Part shown: piece by piece, positions 26,857 to 34,354 of the stretch
How positions within the stretch are numbered: the stretch's first letter is position 1
How the letters are laid out: every line of letters starts with the position of its first letter
Origin: Bradyrhizobium oropedii
GTDB taxonomy: Bacteria > Pseudomonadota > Alphaproteobacteria > Rhizobiales > Xanthobacteraceae
Direction: 5' to 3'
DNA length: 34,354 nt
NCBI RefSeq assembly: GCF_020889685.1
Contig: NZ_JACMYO010000083.1
Span: 1-34,354 of the forward strand
The notes under the pieces: generated by a model
Told to the model about the DNA's origin: nothing
Databases searched by the model: none
Seen by the model: only the letters and a program-made list of their open reading frames with translations
Program-made: the position numbers and the translations under genes

Positions 26857-27735
26857 GCGAACCTCCGAAAAATGTGCAATTGCAGCGTTGAGACATGTTC
26901 GCTCGATCCGAAGCGCGCATGTTACGTGAGTTCGGTTGAGCCCGATGCCTTAAAATTGAAAAGCAGCGCGATTTGCCGTCGCTCCTTCGGCGATCAATCT
27001 TCCCGCAGCCCATACTTGCTCGCTGGGCCATACATGCCGCGATGACCACGAGAACTCTGACGACCACAATCATCTGGGCTTCTTGATACCCGTTCTCGCG
27101 TTCGCTCATAGAAGGCAATCGCTGAGAGACGAGAGGCTCACGCCGCGGCTCATCTGCCGCCCACGCTCTGCCGCTTGGATCCCTTTCCTTTGTCCGGCAC
27201 TCCGTGGGCGTCCTCTCGCGTCGTAATGTCCGCGTCCTCGGTAGCTCTGGAGTTATCACGGCCATCCAAATCGGTTCGAAGACAGGAGACGCAATCTTCG
27301 GCGCCGCGCCTGAACTATCTTCGGCGCCGCGCCTGAACTGATCATAACGCTCCCCTCTTACGAGCGTAAGGCGCGTCGCGCCTTTCTGAGATGCTTAGGC
27401 TGGGAGAAGATATCCAATTCGAGCGCGATGCCGGGAAGTGAAACAGACCAGTCTGGAGCGTCTGTTCGGTTACGACCATTGTCGACATGCCCTTTTGCTG
27501 GGCAATTCTCAGACCCGTAACGCTATTTCCAGCGTGGTAGCAGCAAGCAGCATCGCCATTACCCGTCAAAGACGCATCTTCCAGCGTCGAATGTCGTTTG
27601 CCGATCATCTCGGGCTAGTCGGTTATTCAAAAGTAGCGGTTCTTCCCGATCGACAAATCATGTGATGCAGCAAAAGAACCTTGGGGTTTGGGCCAGCTTG
27701 ACTCCTTGTGGGGTGTCTGACAGTCGCGCCGGCCT
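26857..27735. other. Long non-coding or decayed stretch upstream of the vgrG promoter
   Basis: No recognised gene. A minus-strand frame (about 27265-26860) includes a hydrophobic stretch, AQMIVVVRVLVVIAACMA, but has no family resemblance. A perfect 23-bp tandem repeat lies at 27294-27339. A short inverted repeat (CTTACG-AG-CGTAAG, 27357-27370) overlaps a second one (AAGGCGCG-T-CGCGCCTT, 27368-27384) that could act as a weak terminator. Frames at 27342-27665 on both strands are unconvincing. Confidence 0.4.
27294..27339. repeat. Perfect 23-bp tandem repeat, two copies
   Basis: The 23-base unit beginning ATCTTCGGCGCCGCG occurs twice without mismatch (27294-27316 and 27317-27339). It contains the palindrome GGCGCC. 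It lies outside any recognised gene; its role is unknown. Confidence 0.9.
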
Positions 27736-27828
27736 TGTCAGCTTGAGAACACTAATCTGGCAAACCGCAGCTTTTCAGAACCTGAACAGCAGCTCAAAGA
27801 GGAAATGCCCATTGGCACAACTGTTGCT
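27736..27828 (+). promoter_or_regulatory. NifA activator site plus sigma-54 promoter for vgrG
   Basis: TGTCAGCTTGAGAACA at 27736-27751 is an exact TGT-N10-ACA site, differing by one base from the one before tagH. At 27813-27828, 61 bp downstream, TGGCACA-ACTG-TTGCT matches the sigma-54 consensus except for A instead of G at the seventh base. Shared words around both sites (GGTGTCTGAC upstream, TTGGCAC and GTTGCTAT at the core) show common descent with the tagH promoter. The nearest gene downstream is vgrG at 28493. Confidence 0.75.
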
Positions 27829-28492
27829 ATTGAAATGCAGAAACACCGATGCACAGAGTCCACGAACCGCTGGGCGAATGACGCTCGCTTTCCCTTGAAC
27901 CCACGCGCATCGTTTTCGAGAAGGAAGCCCGACATATCCCCACCGTACCTGAGCCACACGCAACAGGTGCATGGGCCAGTCGATTGGGCTCACAACAATG
28001 ACGCGAGGTGGCCAATGCTAGTGCCGGAGCCAATTCGAAATGCACCACCCGGCTGTCGGTCCCTTGCTGAGGGGCAAAGATCACCGCAAGATGCGTCTTG
28101 CGCTCGGAGCATTGGAGAGGCGATGAACTCTTCACAATCAAGGACGCCAGATGCACGGTTGGAACGTGCACCATGCGGCGCCAGCCAATCGCGATACCTT
28201 ATTCATGGCAACGAGAAACTGACGTCGGGCTGGCTGGCCGCCTACCATTTCGCCCGCGGAACGGCGGGCTCGCTTCAGGCATCGACGCGACCGTATCGAG
28301 CCTGTCGGCGAGTTCGCCTGGTCCTCGATCGTCCCGAGTCTGCCTCCGTTGTCGGCGCTTGCTGCCGTCGTAAAACGGGTCGGGAACGTGAGATATCGTT
28401 TGCACTAGGTGTTTTGGGCTCCCAGGCGGCCCCTTGCTCCGCGGCACTGTGGCAAGCGTTGTTAGCACTGCCGCAGTTGATTTGGTGCGCCG
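27829..28492. other. Long leader between the sigma-54 promoter and vgrG
   Basis: A 238-codon frame (27805-28521) spans this stretch, but its start lies inside the -24/-12 element and its composition is shadow-like. Another frame reads SSIVPSLPPLSALAAVVKRV with stops around it. I find no recognised gene. It may be a decayed gene once driven by the promoter, leaving vgrG with a leader of about 650 bases. Confidence 0.4.
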
Positions 28493-29992
28493 ATGACCAA
28501 CGAATCCAATCTCAGCATTGACCTGGACATTCGCGGCAAGCGCAGCATTGAGCTCAACGTCCAAGGTTTCGAGGGCACGGAGTGTATTTCCTTGCCGTTT
28601 AACTACGTGATTTACGCCACGACATCGAGCGATGTCGATACCAGCTCTTTGATTGGCGAGCGCGCCACGCTGTCTGTCAAAACCGCATGTGGGCGATGGC
28701 TTGCCTCGGGCCTGTGCGCCCAAATCGAGGAACTCGACCCTACGGTGACCGACCTGCGGGTGCTCCAGTTTGTCCTGCGACCGCGCTTTGCGGTCGCCGA
28801 GCTCTCCGTTGCAAGCCGCATTTATGGCCCTGACCAACCCGTGGGTGTCGAGGACATCATCAAATTGCAGTTGGGCAAAGTGAGCATCGCAATTCCCAGC
28901 GAATACAATCTTGATCGCTATCCGAAGCGAAATTATATTGTGCAATACAACGAAAGTGATCTGACGTTCATTTCGCGCCTTTGCGAACGGAATGGAATTT
29001 TCTACTTCTTCAAGCAAGAAGAGGACGGTGAAACCGTCGTTTTTGGCGACAAGAATCTGGCCTTTCCCAACGTCAAGTTCGGCGATAAGTCGAGGATTCT
29101 TTACGCGCGCGCGCACGAGCGGCAGGCACCGCGAAGCGTCGACGAAAGCGCCGTTCGCTCGTTCCGACAGCGCCGGGTTCTCTCGACAAAGACGATCGCG
29201 TTCCGCGATTATAATGAAACGGTGCCTTCCGTCGTCTCTGTCGATCAGCAGGTCGGGCAAGGCAGCGGTTTTGTGGGCAAGGCCTCGCGCTTCGGTGGGC
29301 ATTTTGCGAACGAAGCCGAAGCGACCGCCCTGGCCCGGATCCGGGTCGAACAGATCTGCGCCGGCCAGACAATGTACATCGCTCACAGCGACGCGCCGGA
29401 GCTGCGAGCTGGCGTCATCTTCGAACTCGAGGGCCATCCCCGCTTCGATGGCAAGTATCTCGTTATCGCCGCGGATCACTCGGCCTATTGCCCGGCCCCG
29501 ACTGGATTCCATGCAGCCATGCAGAATGGGCGAGCCTACCAGAACATGGTCCATTGCATCCGCTCGGACGTGCCTTATCGACCGGTTGCGATGACGCCTG
29601 TGCCTCTGGGCGTCGGCCTTCACACCGCCACGGTCGATGGAGAAGCCTGGAATGGGCGGGCCGAGATTGACGACCAGGGACGCTACAGGCTGCAGTTTAC
29701 ATTCGCCGAGGAACTGGCGAAAGGCGCTGGCAGCGACTACGTGCGCAAACTCGAACCTTATGTAGGTCCGAATCAAACCGGCTTGCATTGTCCGTTGGTG
29801 CCAGGAACGGAAGTCATGGTCGGCTACTTGAACGGCGACATTGACCGACCAGTCGTGATCGGGGCGGTCCACAACCCCGATATGAAGGGAGGAGTGACTT
29901 CGGACACGCACTTGTTCAATCGCCTCAAGTCGCAATCTGGCGCCTCGATCGAAATCTACGACGGACCTGCGTCACCTTCTGGCGCCTTATGA
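28493..29992 (+). CDS. vgrG: Short VgrG (TssI), T6SS spike protein
   Basis: VgrG trimers tip the Hcp tube and carry effectors. The gp27-like part (about residues 20-330) includes PSEYNLDRYPKRNYIVQYNE and DLTFISRLCERNGIFYFFKQ. The gp5 OB-fold part (about 350-460) includes WNGRAEIDDQGRYRLQF and the terminal VMVGYLNGDIDRPVVIGAVH followed by NP. The protein ends after IEIYDGPASPSGAL at 499 residues, so the usual beta-helical gp5_C repeats and any C-terminal extension are missing. Such short VgrGs may rely on a PAAR protein or adaptor. Its TGA overlaps the ATG of the next gene (ATGA). A NifA/sigma-54 promoter lies upstream. Confidence 0.95.
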   Translation: MTNESNLSIDLDIRGKRSIELNVQGFEGTECISLPFNYVIYATTSSDVDTSSLIGERATLSVKTACGRWLASGLCAQIEELDPTVTDLRVLQFVLRPRFAVAELSVASRIYGPDQPVGVEDIIKLQLGKVSIAIPSEYNLDRYPKRNYIVQYNESDLTFISRLCERNGIFYFFKQEEDGETVVFGDKNLAFPNVKFGDKSRILYARAHERQAPRSVDESAVRSFRQRRVLSTKTIAFRDYNETVPSVVSVDQQVGQGSGFVGKASRFGGHFANEAEATALARIRVEQICAGQTMYIAHSDAPELRAGVIFELEGHPRFDGKYLVIAADHSAYCPAPTGFHAAMQNGRAYQNMVHCIRSDVPYRPVAMTPVPLGVGLHTATVDGEAWNGRAEIDDQGRYRLQFTFAEELAKGAGSDYVRKLEPYVGPNQTGLHCPLVPGTEVMVGYLNGDIDRPVVIGAVHNPDMKGGVTSDTHLFNRLKSQSGASIEIYDGPASPSGAL

Positions 29993-30348
29993 CCGCCTGG
30001 CGTCCAGCGACTCATGAGATCGACCCGCTGTTGGAAGCGGTCGCTGATGCGGCACGCGCAACCATCTTGCCGACAGCATCGATCGACATGCCGCCGCCAT
30101 CGGCCGATGGCATTCGGTCGCAACGGCTTCGTGATGGACGAGAATTGCGCCTCAAATTGTCTACGCACTGTCTCGGGCAGGAACAACGCGGCCCTCGCGC
30201 GGTGCTAGTCTACGCGCTGAAGGGCAGTGTCGTTGTCGATAACGGCACGGGTTACGGTGTGACCGGGCGGGCCGTCCTCGACGTTGCCACGCGTGCATTT
30301 CTCGATGTCTCGTGTCAATTGAAGCACGTCGGCGCGGTTACGCCCTGA
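29989..30348 (+). CDS. Unknown 119-residue protein coupled to vgrG
   Basis: The ATG at 29989 overlaps the vgrG stop, so the two are probably co-translated. The protein reads DPLLEAVADAARATILPTAS, then RLRDGRELRLKLSTHCLGQE and AVLVYALKGSVVVDNGTGYG, ending QLKHVGAVTP. It has no signal peptide, membrane helix or recognised domain. The second half looks like a small beta-rich fold. Gene position right after a short vgrG and before hcp suggests a spike-associated adaptor or cargo, but this is inference from position only. The hcp NifA-like site lies within its 3' end. Confidence 0.6.
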   Translation: MTAWRPATHEIDPLLEAVADAARATILPTASIDMPPPSADGIRSQRLRDGRELRLKLSTHCLGQEQRGPRAVLVYALKGSVVVDNGTGYGVTGRAVLDVATRAFLDVSCQLKHVGAVTP

Positions 30349-30488
30349 CAGCTCGTTGTCACGATCGCGACGATGTCGTCGCTCGATGGTGCCGGTGTCT
30401 GGACGACCGCGCAGCGCTGTGCCGTCGGATCGGGAAGGCTCGCGATACTTGGTAGCGGATAGCCACCGCTCTTGGCATGGATTTTGCG
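30313..30488 (+). promoter_or_regulatory. Sigma-54 promoter with near-NifA site upstream of hcp
   Basis: TGGCATG-GATT-TTGCG at 30473-30488 keeps the GG and GC pairs of the sigma-54 -24/-12 element. Transcription would begin near 30498, about 43 bases before hcp. At 30313-30328, TGTCAATTGAAGCACG is TGT-N10-ACG, one base from the NifA consensus and similar to the exact sites before tagH and vgrG. Its distance of about 145 bp is within the usual range for NifA. Confidence 0.55.
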
Positions 30489-30540
30489 ATATCCATCGCG
30501 CCGGCGCGTGCCGGTGTATGTCAGAAAACAGGAGGGCAAA

Positions 30541-31053
30541 GTGTCCCTTGAAGCCTACTTGAAAATAAAGGGAAAGAAGCAGGGTGACATCTCGAAGGAT
30601 GCCTCCAAGCCGGATAGCATTGGGCAGGTCGCCAAGGGTGACTCGGACAAGCAAGGGAAGATCACCGTCGTCGCTTTCACCAGTGGCATCATCGTTCCAC
30701 GCGACGCGACGAGCGGTGTCGCCACGGGCGCTCGCAACCACCGGCCGGTGCTCTTCACCAAGTTCTTCGATCGTGCCTCGCCGTTGCTATGGCAGGCGCT
30801 GGCAACAAACGAGGTGCTCGAAGATGTGGTTTGCGAGTTCTATCGCACCGACCCCGGGGGAATGCCGCAGCCGCAGAACTTCTTCAAAATAAGCTGGAAG
30901 AACGCGACGTTAGTCGAAGGCAAGGCTTATGTGCCGCTGACGATCAATCCGCAGAACAATTTCTTTCAAAACATGGAAGACTGGTCCTTCACCTACAAAG
31001 AAGTGAAATGGGAGCACGTTCCCGGCAGCACCAGCGGCGAGGATAAATGGTAA
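30541..31053 (+). CDS. hcp: Hcp (TssD), T6SS inner-tube protein
   Basis: Hcp hexamers stack into the expelled tube. The 170 residues begin VSLEAYLKIKGKKQGDISKD and continue with NHRPVLFTKFFDRASPLLWQ and WSFTYKEVKWEHVPG near the end, all characteristic of the family. The GTG at 30541 follows AGGAGGG (30530-30536), a strong site, so it is preferred over upstream in-frame starts. It is separated from the vgrG pair by 192 bp containing its own sigma-54-type promoter, fitting the need for abundant Hcp. Confidence 0.97.
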   Translation: MSLEAYLKIKGKKQGDISKDASKPDSIGQVAKGDSDKQGKITVVAFTSGIIVPRDATSGVATGARNHRPVLFTKFFDRASPLLWQALATNEVLEDVVCEFYRTDPGGMPQPQNFFKISWKNATLVEGKAYVPLTINPQNNFFQNMEDWSFTYKEVKWEHVPGSTSGEDKW

Positions 31054-31208
31054 CCCCCCTGTCAGGTTTGCGAAGCGAAGGGCGATGACTTGGTCCGAGG
31101 CACGAGCGGGCAATGGTGGATATATTGCCCGCATCGACGCGTCCGGGCCTTCGAGGTGGTCATGCCGGGTCTGCTTCATGGCAGTGTGTGGACACGACGA
31201 GGAGTTGG

Positions 31209-31490
31209 TAGATTGGTCCAGCTTCGCTTAACAGAGTGTTGGATAAGCCTGCGGCATTGGCTCCTACAATGGGTGCGGTGACCAGGTGGTTTGAGCAAGC
31301 CGGGCTCATATGCTTGCGGCTCGAACATATTGTCCGACGCACAACGTAGACACGCGGCAAAAATCCACCGATTCATTTGGTGGCTTGGGATCTCGCGGTG
31401 CATCAAGTCGATCGTGTTCGGACCGAAATGTCGCGCGCGCCAAGAGAAGCCGCAATCGTGCTGTTGATCCTGCATCATGGCCGTGATTGA
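31209..31490 (+). pseudogene. Unidentified gene tail with an in-frame nonsense codon
   Basis: One frame reads LDKPAALAPTMGAVTRWFEQ and AGLICLRLEHIVRRTT, meets a TAG, and continues in the same frame as KNPPIHLVAWDLAVHQVDRV and SRAPREAAIVLLILHHGRD to a TGA at 31488-31490. The continuity on both sides of the stop suggests a real gene end with one nonsense mutation. I do not recognise the family. The first half is faintly like the tail of SAM-dependent methyltransferases, too weak to name. Confidence 0.4.
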
Positions 31491-31583
31491 CGAGCATGAG
31501 ATGTGAATTGGGAATAACCAGCCCTGACGATGTTCGCCACTCAGCCGGCGGATCGTTCGTGAACTGCCTGACAGCTTAGCTCG

Positions 31584-31809
31584 ATGACTGCGTTCCGCGA
31601 AATGGGCAATTCCCTTGCTTCTCTACGTTCCCGGGTTTGGCGGATCGTTGGCGAACAGGCTGGGGCAAGCGTCCTCAGTGCGCCTCACCAAGCGGACCAT
31701 TCACTTGCTGCGCTTCGCTCCCAGGTTTGGCAAATCGTCGGCGGACAGGCCGAGGCCCCGAGTTCGATGACTGCGCTCCATGGAGAGCGGCATTCACTTG
31801 CTGCGGTCA
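31584..31809 (+). repeat. Three degenerate ~92-bp repeats encoding the effector-like N-terminus
   Basis: ATTCCCTTGCTTCT at about 31607, ATTCACTTGCTGCG at about 31700 and ATTCACTTGCTGCG at about 31793 recur every 92-93 bp in frame, giving the repeated SLAALRSxVWxIVG protein unit. The third copy is truncated. Confidence 0.75.
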
Positions 31810-33236
31810 GTGCCCGGAGTGTAGCAACTCCAGGTGGGAGGAGCTCTGTGGTGCGGCAGGTCGGGAGGGAAACGAATAATGAAGACGGAGGGAAAGGCAG
31901 GAGCGGAGACGGGCCAAACGTTGCGCGCGCAGTGAAATACGGATTGTATCTCGCGGGCGCGGGCTACGCCTATAATGAGGTCGCAAACAACTTCTTCCTT
32001 TCTACGACATCACTGCACGACGGGAAGAAGGGCTTCACCAGTAACGAACGGCTCAGACTGGCTCAGGCGAAGGCAAGGGAGTACTACACGTCGTATCACG
32101 CTGCCGATTCTGACACTCGGCGCCTCAATGAGCGTCCCCTCAATCCAATCCGTACCTGCGGTAACAACCTGTTCGTAACGATGATCGACTACCGGGCGGC
32201 GACCTATATACACGTTGGTCGCTTGGTGGATTCCACAGAGGCGCGCACGGCTCTTGTGCGGAACCTGAGCTGTATGAAGGGTCATCTCGTAAAGGATGAG
32301 TGCGTGGCCAAGTACAGGCCACCGAAAGTGCCGAAGGATCCGGACCTTACGAAGAGCCCGCTATACGACAAAAAGAACAAGTACGCATTGACGGGCGTGC
32401 TCAACGAGGAAACTGGTGCTTACGGCTACACCTCAAGATCAATCACGCAACCGTTCGTGAACAAGGGCATGCAGCACTTCCACGATGCCATTCAGAGCGA
32501 GAAGGGACTAACTTTCAAGCGATGTATCGAGAGGCTCGAGGCGCTGCTCGACAAGGATTGCGGTCTCGGAGAGGAGGTCCAGTTCGCGGCCGGCCAAGCC
32601 ATCCTGAACTTCAGGCAGGTCTACGCTGCGGATGAGCATTGGGGACACGCTGAGAACGTCGTGATGCAGACCCTGTCGGAGCAAGGCTGGCTGTCACGGG
32701 CGGAAACCAGCAGGCTCGATGCGACTTTTATGTTTGAAGATCCAAATAAGAACCCGCTCAAACGCAACAAAAGTTGGGTTGGGCCGAATCTGCACCAACT
32801 CGACGGCTGGCTCCAGGAGAGGCGGTCGCGTCATGGTCGCGTGACAGGCGAGGAGTTGAATTACGCTAAGATGGATGACTTGAAATATCTGCCCATCGCG
32901 CACGTCAAGTTGAACGAGCAGAGCAATGGGTTCGAGGACTGCTCGGGATTGGGCGACTCGTTCACGTGCGCCAACGCGGTCGCCTGCATCAATCACGCGC
33001 GCTTGATGAGTGGCCAGCCGCGCCTTTCGAAGGAGGAGGTCGTAGTCATCGTCGCGTGTCTTAACGCCGTATACGACGATACGACGTCAATAAGGCATAC
33101 GCTCCACGAGGTGGCACGAGGCTGCTTCGCTGGCGCTGGTTATGCAATCGAAGACGCGGACGAGTTCTACGAGGCAGTGTGTCGGAAAGCCGCGCAAGAG
33201 TATTACGGCGGTAGATATCTCTCGATGCAGAGTTGA
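31584..33236 (+). CDS. Unrecognised 550-residue effector-like protein with triplicated N-terminus
   Basis: The N-terminus (1-75) consists of about three copies of a unit of 30-31 residues: MTAFREMGNSLASLRSRVWR, HSLAALRSQVWQIVGGQA and MTALHGERHSLAAV. A polar linker and a possible amphipathic segment (AVKYGLYLAGAGYAYNEVA) lead to a large domain (about 150-550) including YTSRSITQPFVNKGMQHFHD, EVQFAAGQAILNFRQVYAAD, GFEDCSGLGDSFTCANAV and RHTLHEVARGCFAGAGY. I recall similar large domains in plant-associated type III effectors but cannot name the family. There is no signal peptide, and the ATG 31584 lacks a clear ribosome site. It lies after hcp, so T6SS cargo is an alternative. Confidence 0.65.
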   Translation: MTAFREMGNSLASLRSRVWRIVGEQAGASVLSAPHQADHSLAALRSQVWQIVGGQAEAPSSMTALHGERHSLAAVSARSVATPGGRSSVVRQVGRETNNEDGGKGRSGDGPNVARAVKYGLYLAGAGYAYNEVANNFFLSTTSLHDGKKGFTSNERLRLAQAKAREYYTSYHAADSDTRRLNERPLNPIRTCGNNLFVTMIDYRAATYIHVGRLVDSTEARTALVRNLSCMKGHLVKDECVAKYRPPKVPKDPDLTKSPLYDKKNKYALTGVLNEETGAYGYTSRSITQPFVNKGMQHFHDAIQSEKGLTFKRCIERLEALLDKDCGLGEEVQFAAGQAILNFRQVYAADEHWGHAENVVMQTLSEQGWLSRAETSRLDATFMFEDPNKNPLKRNKSWVGPNLHQLDGWLQERRSRHGRVTGEELNYAKMDDLKYLPIAHVKLNEQSNGFEDCSGLGDSFTCANAVACINHARLMSGQPRLSKEEVVVIVACLNAVYDDTTSIRHTLHEVARGCFAGAGYAIEDADEFYEAVCRKAAQEYYGGRYLSMQS

Positions 33237-33974
33237 CGCCGTAAGGAACCGAGCATTAGCGATACGACGCTCTCGAGGCGATCAGAGCTGGAAGACGAGT
33301 TGGATCCGATCTCATTGCACAGATGCGTCCCGAGACGCTGGAGGTCGAATCCGGGAGAATGAAAAAAGCGGCTCGTTCGAGCGAACGATGAGGCGGGGAC
33401 GCAATCCGCATGTCGTAATTTCAAGAAAAGACTTTGGTCGCGCTCCAAAAACGAGAAGTGGGCGATGACGGTGCCGCAGTCATCCGGAATGACGCAGTGA
33501 TCGACTGCGCGGAGTATAGTTGCTTGATTTCGCGTAATAGGGCTGGCCTGTTATCGCTTGCTCGATACTGTCGCGTCATAGGGCGGTATCACCAGTGCGC
33601 TGTTTTCCGTTATCCAATTGTATCGGTTTGGGCGACAACGGGGGTTGTCGAGCCTGCGCCGCCAATTTTGGCCCGAGACCGGCTAAAGTCGTTCTTAGGA
33701 TATATGATCCGCGGGCAATGGTCCTTGCGATGGCAACCGCTGATATCGCAGCCGAGGCGGGCGATGTCTTTCTGCAGATCGCGACAGGCTTCAATGCCGC
33801 CGCGCGACGGGGAGCGATCTGCAATAGGGAGCACCAGGCGACGCCCCAGTTAGGCATTTCAGCGGATCGCCGATTGCGCGTTAGGCGGGATGGCAGACCA
33901 GAGGGTATAGCGCGACAATCTGGCTGGAGTCTCACCCTGATCGCCGCCGCGCATGAGGGCTTACCCCGTGGCGG
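33237..33974. other. No recognised gene
   Basis: After the effector-like gene, competing Ala/Arg-rich frames on both strands overlap at about 33576-33990 (plus: ADIAAEAGDVFLQIATGFNA; minus: EMPNWGVAWCSLLQIAPRRA). Neither has a ribosome site or known domain. No terminator, tRNA or IS end is evident. Confidence 0.35.
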
Positions 33975-34354
33975 GAGTTGTCAGGTAAGAGCAACCTTTC
34001 CAGGCCGTGCTCTGCGAGCACCTTCTGCATGAGCTCACCCTTGATCTCGCGGACAATTTCGTTGCGGATTCGGGCTCGGATGGGCGGGTCGGCGTCGCTG
34101 GTCGGCTGATGATCAGCCAGCCGTTGCGCCAATCGGCTCTCCAACTCCTCGCCCATCCGGCCTTCGCAGCATAAGCTTCGGGTGCGATGCGGCTCACCAG
34201 CGTGTCCCAAGGCTGCCAGCGGGTTGCCAGGAAGTCGGCGAACTCCGCCGCCTCCTAGTTGCGCACGGACGTCTTAGCCGCGGCAAGATCGTCCTCGGTG
34301 ACGTAGGAGACCCTCACGAAGCGCACGTATAGCGCGACATGTATGGAACGGCCC
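33975..34354 (-). pseudogene. Decayed unidentified gene running off the right edge
   Basis: On the minus strand the frame enters as YVRFVRVSYVTEDDLAAAKT, meets a TAG near 34258, continues as EFADFLATRWQPWDTLVSRI, then shifts frame near 34160-34170 to EELESRLAQRLADHQPTSDA and EIKGELMQKVLAEHGLERLL. Continuity across a stop and a shift indicates a pseudogene of one longer protein. I do not recognise it. A mobile-element or conjugation protein is possible given the surroundings. Confidence 0.45.

Noticed and set aside
27736..27751. GTCAGCTT taken at first as a tts box
   Set aside because: The following bases do not match TCGAAAGCT, whereas the full TGT-N10-ACA and the downstream -24/-12 element fit NifA/sigma-54 exactly.
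27805..28521. 238-codon plus-strand frame before vgrG
   Set aside because: Its start falls inside the sigma-54 element, it overlaps the vgrG start, and its composition is not protein-like.
28199..29935. 578-residue minus-strand open frame
   Set aside because: It is the antisense shadow of vgrG, whose domains are unmistakable; GC-rich genes commonly leave such frames.
1..34354. CRISPR arrays, tRNA or rRNA genes
   Set aside because: No regularly spaced repeats or recognisable RNA gene sequences were found on either strand.

Overview
The window looks like part of a symbiosis island or plasmid of a nodulating alphaproteobacterium, most likely Bradyrhizobium or a close relative. The evidence is GC-rich coding with rhizobial family content, many insertion-sequence and intron remnants, genes resembling rhizobial type III effectors, and two near-perfect NifA/sigma-54 promoters. 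Genus is inferred, not shown.

Layout. 1-1620 is a scrap heap of mobile elements: the C-terminal end of a group II intron reverse transcriptase, an IstB tail, a broken conserved hypothetical gene, an orphan tts-box-like site and an IS3-family transposase fragment. 1645-3237 (minus) is an OprB-type carbohydrate porin. 4030-4374 is a detached C48 (Ulp1-like) protease half-domain. 4739-6418 (minus) is a multiply frameshifted effector-like gene. 6917-24830 holds a type VI secretion system (T6SS): tssABCEFG, then an accessory slot with a papain-like cysteine protease, then tagH-tssJ-tssK-tssL-tssM and a short Ser/Thr kinase (Imp-type order). 24982-25371 is an IS5-family fragment. 25591-26856 (minus) is an intact paralogue of the broken effector, with a 435-bp internal duplication. 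28493-31053 holds a short vgrG, a coupled 119-codon gene and hcp. 31584-33236 encodes a 550-residue unrecognised, effector-like protein with a triplicated N-terminal repeat. The right end is again decayed DNA.

How it works together. The structural T6SS is nearly complete: membrane complex TssJLM, baseplate TssAEFGK, sheath TssBC, tube Hcp, spike VgrG, and FHA protein plus kinase for phosphorylation control. No clpV (tssH), PAAR protein, tagF or pppA is visible in the window. The most striking point is regulation. The tagH operon and the vgrG operon are each preceded by TGT-N10-ACA (NifA activator site) about 65 bp upstream of a sigma-54 -24/-12 element, and the two promoter regions are recognisably homologous. 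hcp has a good -24/-12 element with a one-mismatch NifA-like site. tssA and the cysteine protease have weaker versions. The sequence therefore suggests a T6SS expressed under low oxygen with the nitrogen-fixation genes, that is, inside nodules, with a papain-like protease as a candidate cargo.
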